In this document: positions 1-9,113 of the stretch, piece after piece | How positions within the stretch are numbered: position 1 is the stretch's first letter | Layout of the letters: every line of letters starts with the position of its first letter | NCBI RefSeq assembly: GCF_011806425.1 | Contig: NZ_JAATOV010000003.1 | Location: forward strand, 620,001 to 684,000 | Length of the DNA stretch: 64,000 nucleotides | Direction: 5' to 3' | Source: Thalassospira lucentensis | Lineage (GTDB): Bacteria; Pseudomonadota; Alphaproteobacteria; Rhodospirillales; Thalassospiraceae | Made by a program: the position numbers and the translations under genes | Notes under the pieces: generated by a model | Told to the model about the DNA's origin: nothing | What the model saw: only the letters and a program-made list of their open reading frames with translations | Database searches by the model: none

Positions 1-419
1 TCGTATGCCGGGCCGATGCCACGACCGGTGGTACCGATCTTGTTGTCGCCAGATGCAGCAGCTTCGCGTGCGCGATCAAGATTGCCATGCAACGGCAAGA
101 TCAGGCAGGCATTTTCAGCCACGCGCAGGTTTTCAGGCGAAATATCAACGCCCTGCTCTTTCAGGCGGTTGATTTCCGTAAGCAACGCCCACGGATCAAC
201 AACAACACCGTTACCGATCACAGACAGCTTTTTCTCACGCACGATGCCTGACGGCAGAAGGCTGAGTTTGTAGGTCGTGCCGTCAATCACCAGAGTATGA
301 CCGGCGTTGTGACCACCCTGGAAACGAACAACGACGTCGGCGCGTTCTGACAGCCAATCGACGATCTTGCCTTTTCCTTCGTCCCCCCACTGGGATCCGA
401 TCACGGCAACATTGGTCAT
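1..419 (-). CDS. purA: Adenylosuccinate synthetase, N-terminal part (gene cut by window edge)
   Basis: PurA joins IMP and aspartate with GTP to give adenylosuccinate, the first committed step to AMP in the cytoplasm. The visible N-terminus (about 139 residues) starts [20 protein letters not shown], which carries the GDEGKGK phosphate-binding loop of the family, followed by the conserved GGHNAGHT segment that contributes to IMP and GTP binding. The start ATG lies just downstream of an AGGAG-like sequence (AAGGAGTTTTGCG on the minus strand). The gene follows hisZ by 35 bases on the same strand, so the two are probably co-transcribed. The C-terminal two thirds lie outside the window. Confidence 0.97.
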   Translation of the reverse strand, partial: MTNVAVIGSQWGDEGKGKIVDWLSERADVVVRFQGGHNAGHTLVIDGTTYKLSLLPSGIVREKKLSVIGNGVVVDPWALLTEINRLKEQGVDISPENLRVAENACLILPLHGNLDRAREAAASGDNKIGTTGRGIGPAY

Positions 420-454
420 CGCAAAACTCCTTGTGCGATAGAGATTTCGTTAAA

Positions 455-1621
455 TTACGCGCTTAGTGGCACGACTTTGCCACCAAGATAAATATAATCA
501 CAGCCCATGCGCCGCGCTTCATCGCGTGCGCCATCTTCTGTTTTTGCTTCTGCCGCCCCTTCAAGGGCCGCAACCGTATAGTGACCATCCAAACGCAGCT
601 GACGTGCTTCGCGCTGGGGAATGCCAAGCGGCACATAAACACGCGGCGTGGCTTCACGATCGGGCAAACCACGCAGGATGCTATCCATATAAAGCGACAT
701 ACCTGTAGCCGCCTCGCCCGCCGTCCCACCGGCGCGATAACGACCACCTCGGCCGATCTCACCGCGAACGTTTTTGGCAAACAAGGTAAAGCTAACGCCG
801 GTCTGATAACGGAAACCAGCCATTTCAACCGGATCAATCGTCAAGGCGGCATCAAGTCCGGATGCCAGAATGCGTTCCGCAACGTCAATCAGACGATAAA
901 GCTCGTCGGATGCACCTAGTGGCAGTTCAAGCTTTTTAAGTTTCGGCAATGCGGTTTGCGCCGGACCAGCCGCCTCAAGCAAGGCGACCAAAACATCCGT
1001 GACCCGACCTTTGATCGACTTTAGGGCAGCAACGTCACGACGTTCAAGCGCCTCGATCAGTTCTTCGCGGTCATCTCCCTTAACGCCAAAGGCGTCAAAC
1101 AGACGCACCGGCAAGGTCGGCAAATTCAAATCGACGGAAACAAACGGCACATTGATGCTATCGAGTGCTTCGAGGGCCAAAAGAACAATTTCAGTATCGG
1201 CCGCGGCACTGGAAACACCAATCAATTCGGCACCCACTTGGGCGAATTGGCGTTCCGGACGCAGATGCGATCCCTTAATCCGCAAGACATCGCCGGAATA
1301 CGACAAACGTAATGGACGCGGTGCATCGACCAAACGGGTTGCGGCAATTCGGCCGACCTGCGGGGTCATATCCGATCGCACGCCCATCATGCGGCGCGAT
1401 TCTGGATCCATAAGGCGGAATGTCTGCGTGGAAAGTTCCGGTGCAGCACCTTCAAGAAGGCTTTCCTCGAACTCGACCAACGGGGTTTTGACCCGCTCGT
1501 AGCCCGCATGTGCCAGACTGGCCATCAGCTTTTCGCGGATTTCGGCTTCCCGGGCGGCGGTTCCTGGCAGGACATCCTGCAGGCCGGCGGGCAAAAGAGC
1601 TTTCCTGGCGAGTTCGGTCAT
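455..1621 (-). CDS. hisZ: ATP phosphoribosyltransferase regulatory subunit HisZ
   Basis: HisZ is a class II aminoacyl-tRNA synthetase-like protein (HisRS paralogue) without charging activity that pairs with the short HisG to form the first enzyme of histidine synthesis. The 388-residue length is normal. Near the N-terminus are the class II-type segments LLPAGLQDVLP and, around residue 100, MGVRSDMTPQVGRIAA, typical of HisZ; the tRNA-binding C-terminal domain of true HisRS is absent. A GGAAAG ribosome site precedes the ATG. It sits directly upstream of purA, an arrangement common in alphaproteobacteria, and downstream of serC. Confidence 0.95.
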   Translation of the reverse strand: MTELARKALLPAGLQDVLPGTAAREAEIREKLMASLAHAGYERVKTPLVEFEESLLEGAAPELSTQTFRLMDPESRRMMGVRSDMTPQVGRIAATRLVDAPRPLRLSYSGDVLRIKGSHLRPERQFAQVGAELIGVSSAAADTEIVLLALEALDSINVPFVSVDLNLPTLPVRLFDAFGVKGDDREELIEALERRDVAALKSIKGRVTDVLVALLEAAGPAQTALPKLKKLELPLGASDELYRLIDVAERILASGLDAALTIDPVEMAGFRYQTGVSFTLFAKNVRGEIGRGGRYRAGGTAGEAATGMSLYMDSILRGLPDREATPRVYVPLGIPQREARQLRLDGHYTVAALEGAAEAKTEDGARDEARRMGCDYIYLGGKVVPLSA

Positions 1622-1781
1622 TGTGTGTGCTTTCCGGACTGGGCGCGCAAATTCAAATTGATGGCAGCCTGATCTCGATTTCGGTCAGGGCTCACTATCC
1701 GGTAGCGGTTACTACCGCTTTGTGCCGGACAGGGCAACGGGGAAAAGTCCCAAAACGCAAATAATACGTATGAAAGACGTC

Positions 1782-2972
1782 TTAGCCAGCCTGAATTTCG
1801 GCTTTGACAGTCGCATATGCCCAATCAAGCCACGGCAGCAACGCCTTAACATCATCGGGCTCAACGGTTGCCCCACCCCAGATGCGCAAACCGGCTGGCG
1901 CATCGCGGTAGCCATTGATATCCATCGCGATTTCTTCGGCTTCCAACATCTGCGAAATACGTTTTGGCAAAGCAGCCTGTTGATCGTCGGACAATGACAA
2001 GGCCCACGGATCGACGATTTTAATGCACATCGATGTGTTTGATGCCGTTTCGGGCAGTTCGGCCAGGTCGGCAGCCCAATCACTTGTCGCCAACCACGCA
2101 TCAAGATGCGCGCGGTTTGCCCGAGTCCGTTTCAACAGCCCATCAAGGCCACCGATGTCTTCGGCCCATTTCAGCGCGTCAATCGCATCTTCGACCACCA
2201 GCATCGATGGGGTGTTGATGGTTTCGCCACGGAAAATACCGTCAATCAGCTTGCCGCCCTTGGTCATGCGGAAAACTTTCGGCATCGGCCAAGCCGGAAC
2301 GTAGCTTTCAAGGCGTTCAACCGCACGCGGGCTTAGGATGATGATGCCATGGCCGCCCTCGCCGCCCAGAACTTTTTGCCAGCTATAGGTGATAACGTCG
2401 AGCTTATCCCATGGCAGTTCCATGGCGAAGATGGCCGACGTTGCATCGCAAATGGTCAAACCTTTGCGGTCATCAGCAATCCAGTCACCATTGGGAACGC
2501 GCACACCCGCGGTCGTGCCGTTCCAGGTGAAAACAACATCGCGGTCAAAATTAACGGCGCCCAAATCAGGCAACTTGCCGTAATCCGCATCAAGGGTGCG
2601 CACATCATCAAGTTTAAGCTGCTTAACAACGTCGGTCACCCAGGTCGCGCCGAAGCTTTCCCATGCCAACATATCAACACCACGCGCGCCCAGCATTGAC
2701 CACAAGGCCATTTCCACTGCACCGGTATCAGATGCGGGCACAACGCCCAGCAAATAATCGTCTGGCAGGTTTAAAATCGCACGGGAACGGTCAATGACCT
2801 CTTCCATGCGTTGCTTGCCCAACTTGGAACGATGTGAACGGCCAAGGACCTCTGTCTGAAGCGCGTCAGCCGACCAACCGGGGCGCTTTTTGCACGGACC
2901 GGATGAAAAATTCGGGCTGGCTGGACGAAGGTCGGGTTTGGCGTTCGCGGCGTTCTCAGTATTTTGGGCCAT
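1782..2972 (-). CDS. serC: Phosphoserine aminotransferase (alphaproteobacterial type)
   Basis: SerC is a PLP enzyme converting 3-phosphohydroxypyruvate and glutamate to phosphoserine in serine synthesis; the same enzyme usually serves pyridoxine synthesis. The 396-residue protein opens with the family segment [14 protein letters not shown], has the PLP-contacting aspartate in ICDATSA (about D176) and the Schiff-base lysine in [13 protein letters not shown] (about K200). An AGGA site lies nine bases before the ATG. The usual partner serA is not next to it: 160 bases separate serC from hisZ. Confidence 0.95.
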   Translation of the reverse strand: MAQNTENAANAKPDLRPASPNFSSGPCKKRPGWSADALQTEVLGRSHRSKLGKQRMEEVIDRSRAILNLPDDYLLGVVPASDTGAVEMALWSMLGARGVDMLAWESFGATWVTDVVKQLKLDDVRTLDADYGKLPDLGAVNFDRDVVFTWNGTTAGVRVPNGDWIADDRKGLTICDATSAIFAMELPWDKLDVITYSWQKVLGGEGGHGIIILSPRAVERLESYVPAWPMPKVFRMTKGGKLIDGIFRGETINTPSMLVVEDAIDALKWAEDIGGLDGLLKRTRANRAHLDAWLATSDWAADLAELPETASNTSMCIKIVDPWALSLSDDQQAALPKRISQMLEAEEIAMDINGYRDAPAGLRIWGGATVEPDDVKALLPWLDWAYATVKAEIQAG

Positions 2973-3148
2973 CTAAAACATTCCTGAGCAAAAAGAACGA
3001 TCTGCGTAGATCATGTCAGATCAAATTAGGCGCCCGATCCTATTGCGGTACGGGCAAAAGTCAAACGTCATAACCACAATCGAACCAGCCAAATTTGCAT
3101 GGCTGATCCGGCCGGTATGCTGCGCCTGCAATTACAGGCCTGCGTCAC

Positions 3149-5020
3149 TTAAAATGGGATATCATAGTACCAAGGAGCAAAAAGACTGAACGTCAACCAA
3201 AGCACAACAATCAGCGGCGTTCCCGCCTTAAGGAAGTCGATAAAGCGATAATGCCCCGGCCCCATGACAAGCAAGTTGGTTTGGTAGCCAACAGGGGATG
3301 CAAACGAACAGTTTGCCGCCATGACCACCGCAATCGCAAACACGTGCGGCGGGACGCCCAATTGCTGGGCCATACCAATACCAATCGGGGTAAACAGAAC
3401 CGCACACGCGTTGTTCGACAAAACGTTGGTAAAGACCGCAACAATGATGAAAAACAGCGACAAGATCAAAGGTGCCGGTGCCCCACGGGTCACAGCAAGC
3501 AACTGATCGGCAACAAATTCAGCACCACCAGTCATCTGCAACGCATTGCCCAATGCCAACGCTGCCGCAACCATCAAAACAATCTTGCGATCAATTGCGC
3601 GCGACGCCTGACGCAGGTTAAGCGCCCCAGACGCAATCATAAGCCCCGCCCCGATAAAGCTTGAAATCATGATCGGCACGACACCCGTTGCCGCCAGCGC
3701 GATCACGCCAAGGAAAATCGTGGCTGCGCGACGCGCATGGAATGGACGCGGCAAGGCACGGGTAGACCATTCCAACAAAACAACATCGCGAATGGTGCGC
3801 AGTGCTTCGACATCTTCGGACTTGCCCTGAACCAGCAAGACGTCACCGGCTTCGAGGCGGATTTCCGTCATCTGGGTGCGGATCATGCGGGATCGACGCT
3901 GAACACCTAAGACAAGGCATTTATACTGATAACGGAAGCCGATCTGCTCAAGATTAAAGCCAATAAGGCGCGAGCCGGGTGGCAACATGACCTCGGCCAG
4001 AAGCTCGGTTGTTTTTTGCGGCGCTTCGCCCCCGCTGTCATGAAGGGCCGCGGCATCGGCATGAAGCAAGCCTGGATCTTTTTGCAGCGCTTCGGTCAGG
4101 GCTTTGCGTGTTGCGGCCACCACCAAAACATCGCCCGCCTGAATTTCCATGTCGTCTTCGAAGGGTGGCAAATCCGCATGTTCGCGGCGCACGATCATTT
4201 GAATGGTAATGTTGGGCAGGTTTTTGAAAAAACCGGCAATCGGGCGCGTGCCGATCATTTGCGAGGCTGGGCCAACCGTTATCTGGGCAATAAACTGTTT
4301 GCCGCTGCTATCGGGGTTTGCAAGCTTGCTGCTCATTGAGGCCAAGGCGGGTAAAAGCCGGGGCGCAATAAACAGAACATAGCCAAATCCGACCAAGGCA
4401 AGAACACTACCGATCACGGTAAATTCAAAGAATTCAAGTGGCGGCATGCCCAGCTCAATCAGGGAACTCGATACCAAAAGGTTGGTCGATGACCCGATCA
4501 ACGTCGTCATCCCGCCAAGGATCGCCGCATAGGATAGCGGGATCATCAATGCACTTGGCGATCGCTGAATACGTTCGGAAAGGGCCTGAATGATTGGGAT
4601 GAAGATAACCACAACCGGCGTGTTGTTCAGGAATGCCGACATCAACATCACAACAAACAGGCCAATAAAAATCGCAATCGCAGGCTGCTTGCCGCCATGT
4701 TCGGTAATCAGACCAGCGATATAGCTTACCCCGCCGGTCAGAACCATCCCCTGCCCGATCACCAACAAGGACAGAACCGTCAGAAGTGCCGGGTTGGCAA
4801 ACCCGGACATGACGGTTGTTGGCCCCATCATATTGTTGCCGTCGGCATCAAGAAGCGGGAAGAAGTTGAAAAACAGCAACAGGGTCGCGATCAGCGCCAT
4901 ACTGGTCAGTTCGAGCGAAATGCGCTCCAGCCCGTATAAGATAAGCGATCCAGCAACAAGGGCCAGAACCACCCACATCTGTAACGGTGTTGCAGAACTG
5001 GCGACAACACTTTCGATCAC
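3149..5020 (-). CDS. SLC13-family permease with two TrkA-C (RCK-C) domains
   Basis: This 623-residue membrane protein has the architecture of DASS/SLC13 anion transporters of the sulfate or dicarboxylate type: an N-terminal half of several membrane segments, a soluble insert at about residues 215-410 holding two TrkA-C domains, and a second membrane half. The motif LNNTPVVVIFIPII in the first half and NVLSNNACAVLFTPIGIG in the second are the repeated hairpin signatures of the family. Substrate cannot be read from sequence. The start is GTG, chosen because AGGGGAAG lies upstream at good spacing. It is a lone leftward gene. Confidence 0.88.
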   Translation of the reverse strand: MIESVVASSATPLQMWVVLALVAGSLILYGLERISLELTSMALIATLLLFFNFFPLLDADGNNMMGPTTVMSGFANPALLTVLSLLVIGQGMVLTGGVSYIAGLITEHGGKQPAIAIFIGLFVVMLMSAFLNNTPVVVIFIPIIQALSERIQRSPSALMIPLSYAAILGGMTTLIGSSTNLLVSSSLIELGMPPLEFFEFTVIGSVLALVGFGYVLFIAPRLLPALASMSSKLANPDSSGKQFIAQITVGPASQMIGTRPIAGFFKNLPNITIQMIVRREHADLPPFEDDMEIQAGDVLVVAATRKALTEALQKDPGLLHADAAALHDSGGEAPQKTTELLAEVMLPPGSRLIGFNLEQIGFRYQYKCLVLGVQRRSRMIRTQMTEIRLEAGDVLLVQGKSEDVEALRTIRDVVLLEWSTRALPRPFHARRAATIFLGVIALAATGVVPIMISSFIGAGLMIASGALNLRQASRAIDRKIVLMVAAALALGNALQMTGGAEFVADQLLAVTRGAPAPLILSLFFIIVAVFTNVLSNNACAVLFTPIGIGMAQQLGVPPHVFAIAVVMAANCSFASPVGYQTNLLVMGPGHYRFIDFLKAGTPLIVVLWLTFSLFAPWYYDIPF

Positions 5021-5242
5021 GATCTATCTTCCCCTGTAATTGCAAACCATTGCGGTTCCATATGCGGTTTCAGACCGGCGCGTTTACCCACGCGATCCTG
5101 CCACAGTCATTGTATTTTCCCATTACTTAGACGAAAGCCCTATACCGTGGTCAATAAAAAACCGACAGAAACCAGCGCAATGCGGATTATTTGGTAGGCG
5201 CAATTTCCGTAAAACAGGCGATAAAACGGGCCTTAATCCAGC

Positions 5243-5271
5243 AAAAAACGGGCACCCGTTGCGATGCCCGT
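5243..5271 (-). terminator. Rho-independent terminator after the PhzF gene
   Basis: A 7-bp perfect stem (ACGGGCA/TGCCCGT) with a 10-base loop is followed on the minus strand by a run of six T. It lies 34 bases past the PhzF-like stop codon and should end that leftward transcript. Confidence 0.8.
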
Positions 5272-5304
5272 CTTTTAAATTTTATCTTTGTCACGGCCCG
5301 AGCT

Positions 5305-6138
5305 CTATGCCGGAACGGTAATTTCACCTTTCAGGTACAAGACCGCCTCGCCCTTTAGATGGACGCGGTCGCCCGAAACCTTACAGGTCACCACACCTCC
5401 GCGTGCAGATGCCTGGTGGCCGACGACCTCATCCCGACCCAGCTTGTCGGCCCAATACGGCGCAACCACACAATGCATATAGCCCGTTACCGGGTCCTCA
5501 TCGATGCCAAGGGCTGGCAAGAAATAGCGCGACACCATATCAAGCCCAGTCTTATCACCCGGCGCGGTCACAATCACGCCACGGTCGGCAAGCTTGGCTA
5601 ATATCGACATATCCGGGTTCATTTCCCGCACAATCGTGGCATTGTCATAAACAACAACCATGTCGGTATCGCGGCTTTTCACCCCAAATGTTTCCACGGG
5701 CGTCGCACCGCCAAGTGCTGCAATCACGGTGTCGGGAACTGGTTGGGCGACAATCTGCTGCTTCGGGAAGTCCAAAACAATTGCATCGCCTTCACGGCGT
5801 GCGGTCAGAATGCCGCTTTTGCTTTGAAAACGGACAAGATCACCGGAAAACCCAAGCTGATTGAAAATTACAAATGAACTGGCAAGGGTCGCATGCCCGC
5901 AAAGCGGTACTTCAACCGTTGGCGTAAACCAGCGAATATGAAAATCGGCTTCGTCATCCCCGTCGCCGTCAATTGGCACAAAAAACGCAGTTTCTGACAG
6001 ATTGTTTTCCATCGCAATTTTCTGCATGACATCATCAGACAACCACGCCGACAGCGGCACAACAGCCGCCGGATTACCGGCAAACAACATGTCGCTAAAG
6101 GCATCTATTTGATAAATCGGTAAATTTTTGGTCGTCAT
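5305..6138 (-). CDS. PhzF-family isomerase/epimerase-like protein
   Basis: PhzF-fold proteins, related to diaminopimelate epimerase, include the phenazine isomerase PhzF, but most members have unknown substrates. The 277-residue protein starts with the family signature YQIDAFSDMLFAGNPAAVV, has NNLSETAF where the catalytic glutamate of PhzF lies, and the paired segment GHATLAS in the N-terminal half; DPVTGYMHCV replaces the usual DPVTGSAH near the C-terminal domain. It follows the decarboxylase by 83 bases on the same strand. No other phenazine gene is near, so phenazine synthesis is not supported. An AGGAAAAG site sets the ATG. Confidence 0.88.
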   Translation of the reverse strand: MTTKNLPIYQIDAFSDMLFAGNPAAVVPLSAWLSDDVMQKIAMENNLSETAFFVPIDGDGDDEADFHIRWFTPTVEVPLCGHATLASSFVIFNQLGFSGDLVRFQSKSGILTARREGDAIVLDFPKQQIVAQPVPDTVIAALGGATPVETFGVKSRDTDMVVVYDNATIVREMNPDMSILAKLADRGVIVTAPGDKTGLDMVSRYFLPALGIDEDPVTGYMHCVVAPYWADKLGRDEVVGHQASARGGVVTCKVSGDRVHLKGEAVLYLKGEITVPA

Positions 6139-6203
6139 GGTCTTTTCCTAAAATAGCTCTGTCTTCTGATAAAATACCCGCCGTTCTTATCGGCAAAAAC
6201 ATT

Positions 6204-6222
6204 ACGGGTTGGCTTGACCCGT
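6204..6222 (-). terminator. Weak hairpin at the end of the decarboxylase gene
   Basis: A 6-bp stem ACGGGT/ACCCGT touches the stop codon of the decarboxylase; five T follow three bases later on the minus strand. It could attenuate transcription between the decarboxylase and the PhzF gene rather than fully stop it. Confidence 0.45.
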
Positions 6223-7667
6223 TACAATACGGTTTCGATGGCCTGCTTAATGATGACTAGGTCATGGTTCTGGGTGCGCCAATTGCTAAACGCGGCGCGA
6301 AAACCAAACCGGCCACCGTAAATTGTTGGCGTCAGGAAAACCTCGCCCGTGGCATTAATCCGATCCAGCAGTGCGCGATTGTCATCATCCGACCCAATGC
6401 CGGTAAACATCGTCACGTTCAGAATGGGATCGCGCAGAAGATCAAGTTTATCATGCGACTTCACCCACGCGGCAAGGTCAGCTGCCTGATCACAATTTGA
6501 CCGCACGATCCCGGCAAATCCATCACGCCCATATGCCTGCATCGACACCCACAGGGGCAAGGCCCGAAACCGACGGGAATTTTCCACCCCGCGATTGATA
6601 TACATGTTTCCTTCGGCCTTGGTGTCGAGATACGGGGCAAACGCCCGGCAGGATTTTTCCAAAACATCAATATGGCGGGTCAGGAAAATGCCGCAGTCGT
6701 ATGGGACATTCAGCCACTTATGCGCATCTGAGGTAACCGAATCAGCCCGTTCAAGCCCGGCCAAAAGATGGGCACGGCGTTCATCAAGGGCGGCAAACAT
6801 GCCAAATGCCGCATCAACATGTAACCACGCCCCATACGTGGCGCAGAGATCGGCAATTGCATTTAAATCATCAAAGTCCGTCGCATTCACCGTCCCGGCC
6901 GACGCAATGACAATTTTGCCCCTTTCGTCACTGGCCGCCAGCTTTGCCTGGAGGTCGGCGGTATCTGTTTGCTCGCTCCCCGGATGGGTCGCAACCTTGG
7001 TGAAATTGTTGCGACCGATCCCGGTGATCGACAGGTCCTTGATCATGCTGGCATGGGGACTGGCGGCGAATAGCTCTAAATCGGGTAATGCGCCCGCGCC
7101 ATCGGCATCAATATCGACACCAACTTTTTCACCACACCATTGGCGACCGGCAACCAACCCCAAAAGGTTCGAAACCGTCGCGCCGGTTGTCAAAACACCA
7201 TCAAATTGCCGCACCGGCAGATTGGCAATTTCGCACAACCAGTTGATTACCTGTTCTTCAACTGCGGCATTAACCGATCCTTCGGGTCCGGTGGCATTTT
7301 GATCAATTGCACTCGCCAACCAATCGCCCACAAGCGCGGCAGGCGTTGTGCCACCGGTGACAAAGCCAAGATATCGCGGACCAATCGATGCGGCCAAAAG
7401 CGGCAGAATTTCATCCTGCACTGCGCGCAAACTATCAAGGGTGCCGCGACCTTTCTGCGGGAGTGGGCGCGAAGGGTCAAATGCAGAAAAGTCGCGGCAT
7501 ATTACATCCATGTCATCAGCACCGTGTACAAAGCTGTGCGCGATATCCCCCGTATGCACGAGGATACGACCAAGCTTTTCAAGGTCATCAAACATCAGAT
7601 GACGCGCTGTATCTGCAGTGGGGCTGCTTTTAGCGCGGTTTTGAAAACTGTTTTCGACATGGTTCAT
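6222..7667 (-). CDS. Group II PLP-dependent amino acid decarboxylase
   Basis: The 481-residue protein belongs to the group II decarboxylases (aromatic amino acid, glutamate and diaminobutyrate decarboxylases). WLHVDAAFG (H283, D285) provides the PLP-ring contacts and SDAHKWLN holds the Schiff-base lysine K317. GGTTPAALVGDWLAS near residue 105 matches the substrate-pocket strand of the family. Substrate is not predictable from these motifs. Its ATG overlaps the TGA of the upstream dehydratase by one base (TGATG) with AGGAG in front, so the two are translationally coupled. Together with PhzF it suggests a short amino-acid degradation route. Confidence 0.93.
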   Translation of the reverse strand: MNHVENSFQNRAKSSPTADTARHLMFDDLEKLGRILVHTGDIAHSFVHGADDMDVICRDFSAFDPSRPLPQKGRGTLDSLRAVQDEILPLLAASIGPRYLGFVTGGTTPAALVGDWLASAIDQNATGPEGSVNAAVEEQVINWLCEIANLPVRQFDGVLTTGATVSNLLGLVAGRQWCGEKVGVDIDADGAGALPDLELFAASPHASMIKDLSITGIGRNNFTKVATHPGSEQTDTADLQAKLAASDERGKIVIASAGTVNATDFDDLNAIADLCATYGAWLHVDAAFGMFAALDERRAHLLAGLERADSVTSDAHKWLNVPYDCGIFLTRHIDVLEKSCRAFAPYLDTKAEGNMYINRGVENSRRFRALPLWVSMQAYGRDGFAGIVRSNCDQAADLAAWVKSHDKLDLLRDPILNVTMFTGIGSDDDNRALLDRINATGEVFLTPTIYGGRFGFRAAFSNWRTQNHDLVIIKQAIETVL

Positions 7668-8635
7668 CAGGTGTCTCCTGCCAAAATGCGGGCGAACTCA
7701 GTCCGATCGATGTTCGCACCGGTCAAAATGACGGCAACTTTCTTGTTGATATTCTCGTGCTTTGCGGCCATGGCCGCGGCCAATGGCACGGCCCCGGCCC
7801 CCTCGGCAAGGGTGTGGCACGAACTGAAATAAAGGCGGATTGCATCACGACGGATCTGATCATCGCCAACGGTGACAATATCGCGCGCACCGCGGAGGAT
7901 GATATCAAGCGCATCCTGATTGGGGCTTCGGCATGCGACACCGTCGGCAAACGTATGTGCCGCAGACGTTTCAACAATTTCTCCAGCCCGAAAAGACTGT
8001 GCGACCGCGTCGGCACCACTTGCGACAACACCGATGATTTCCGTATCTAGTCCCAGTACATCGCGCACAGTAATTAACGAACAAATGCCCGATCCCATGC
8101 CAACCGGCACATAAACGCGGTCAAGCTTCGCAACCTGTTCAAATAATTCAAGGCCATAGGTCGCGACACCGCGGATCAGTTCCCTGTGAAATGGTGGGAT
8201 CATAATCAGGTCTTCGCGCGCAGCGCAATCGACGGCAAATTCGGATGCTTCTTGAAAATCATCACCATGTTCGATGACCTCTGCACCCCATGCCCGCATG
8301 GCGGCATTTTTCTCGACCGCATTTCCGTGCGGAACCACAATCGTCGCGGTCAGGCCAAACTGGCGTGCGGCATGGGCAATGCTTTGCCCGTGATTGCCCC
8401 GCGTCGCACTGATCACACCACGGCGAGTGTCACTTGATCCCATCAAATGCTGGCAAAATGTTAAACCACCACGCACCTTAAAGGCGCCAAGCTTGGTGTG
8501 GTTTTCGTGCTTCACATACAATGACAAGCCGGTCGCACGATCCAAAAGGGGCCAACGGATTGTCGGGGTTGGCGCGACATATTGACGCACAAATGACGCT
8601 GCATCGCGAAGTTCTGCTATATCGAATAAAGACAT
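7667..8635 (-). CDS. Threonine dehydratase-like PLP enzyme (fold type II)
   Basis: This 322-residue protein is a catalytic-domain-only relative of threonine/serine ammonia-lyases, with no C-terminal ACT regulatory domain. ENHTKLGAFKVRGG carries the PLP lysine (K53); the phosphate-binding glycine loop reads VPVGMGSGICSL instead of the usual VGGGGL, so the substrate may not be plain threonine. Hydroxy-amino-acid dehydratases with similar loops exist, but I cannot name the substrate. AAGGGG lies five bases before the ATG. It is the first enzyme gene of the leftward dehydratase-decarboxylase-PhzF cluster; the DUF1127 gene and the divergent MocR gene lie upstream. Confidence 0.88.
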   Translation of the reverse strand: MSLFDIAELRDAASFVRQYVAPTPTIRWPLLDRATGLSLYVKHENHTKLGAFKVRGGLTFCQHLMGSSDTRRGVISATRGNHGQSIAHAARQFGLTATIVVPHGNAVEKNAAMRAWGAEVIEHGDDFQEASEFAVDCAAREDLIMIPPFHRELIRGVATYGLELFEQVAKLDRVYVPVGMGSGICSLITVRDVLGLDTEIIGVVASGADAVAQSFRAGEIVETSAAHTFADGVACRSPNQDALDIILRGARDIVTVGDDQIRRDAIRLYFSSCHTLAEGAGAVPLAAAMAAKHENINKKVAVILTGANIDRTEFARILAGDT

Positions 8636-8749
8636 TGTACCCCTTCAATCCATCGATCAAACACATCGACATTTACGTAAGCAAAAACGGATTTCGTCAG
8701 CCCCTCAGTGGGCATGCCATAATCGAGAAACCCCATTATGTGGCCCGGA

Positions 8750-9034
8750 TTAACGGCGCGGCGGAAATCCAGACCAAAGGGTGCGTGACAATTCCTGATC
8801 ACGGTCGGCACGTGTCATGCCGACATCCTTTAAGGCATTATCATCAAGGTGTTGCAGAACCTTACGATCGCGCGCATTTGCCTGAAATTGACGCAGTGTT
8901 TCCAAACAAAAGATAACAGCCCCAACCATAGCAGAGCGCAATGGGACTGACTTTTCTGATGCCGAGCTATTTGCGACTTCGTGATCTTCTATCCCGACAT
9001 TGGAAAGCCGGATTGTATCGTTACAATTTACCAT
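8750..9034 (-). CDS. DUF1127 small protein
   Basis: The C-terminal third (LDDNALKDVGMTRADRD) is the DUF1127/YjiS-like motif of short arginine-rich proteins. In other alphaproteobacteria such proteins have been linked to RNA turnover and phosphate or carbon metabolism, but the role here is unknown. Before it is a hydrophobic stretch of about 15 residues. I prefer the second ATG (94 residues) because AGGAG lies six bases ahead of it; the first ATG abuts the same site with no spacing. It is divergent from the MocR gene and could be read through into the dehydratase gene 115 bases downstream. Confidence 0.85.
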   Translation of the reverse strand: MVNCNDTIRLSNVGIEDHEVANSSASEKSVPLRSAMVGAVIFCLETLRQFQANARDRKVLQHLDDNALKDVGMTRADRDQELSRTLWSGFPPRR

Positions 9035-9076
9035 TTCCATCTCCTGTCGATGAATTGTCTCGATATTGTTTTGTCA

Positions 9077-9113
9077 TTGACATTGTAATTGTGTCAATTT
9101 AAACATTGTCACC
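9077..9113 (+). promoter_or_regulatory. Promoter of the MocR gene, probably leaderless, with repeated ATTGT motifs
   Basis: TTGACA at 9077-9082 is followed after 17 bases by TAAACA at 9100-9105, placing the transcription start close to the ATG at 9114; no Shine-Dalgarno sequence precedes that ATG. The 60 bases upstream hold several copies of ATTGTC or CATTGT in direct orientation, the kind of arrangement MocR-type regulators bind. The same 80 bases serve the divergent DUF1127 gene. Confidence 0.5.

Noticed and set aside
2973-3148. GATC repeats (GATCTGCGTAGATC) upstream of serC as an operator.
   Set aside because: Short and low in information; no known regulator fits and it may be chance.
6595-7832. 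Two long rightward open frames over the decarboxylase and dehydratase genes.
   Set aside because: The leftward genes have PLP lysines and coupled start and stop codons; the rightward frames are shadows.
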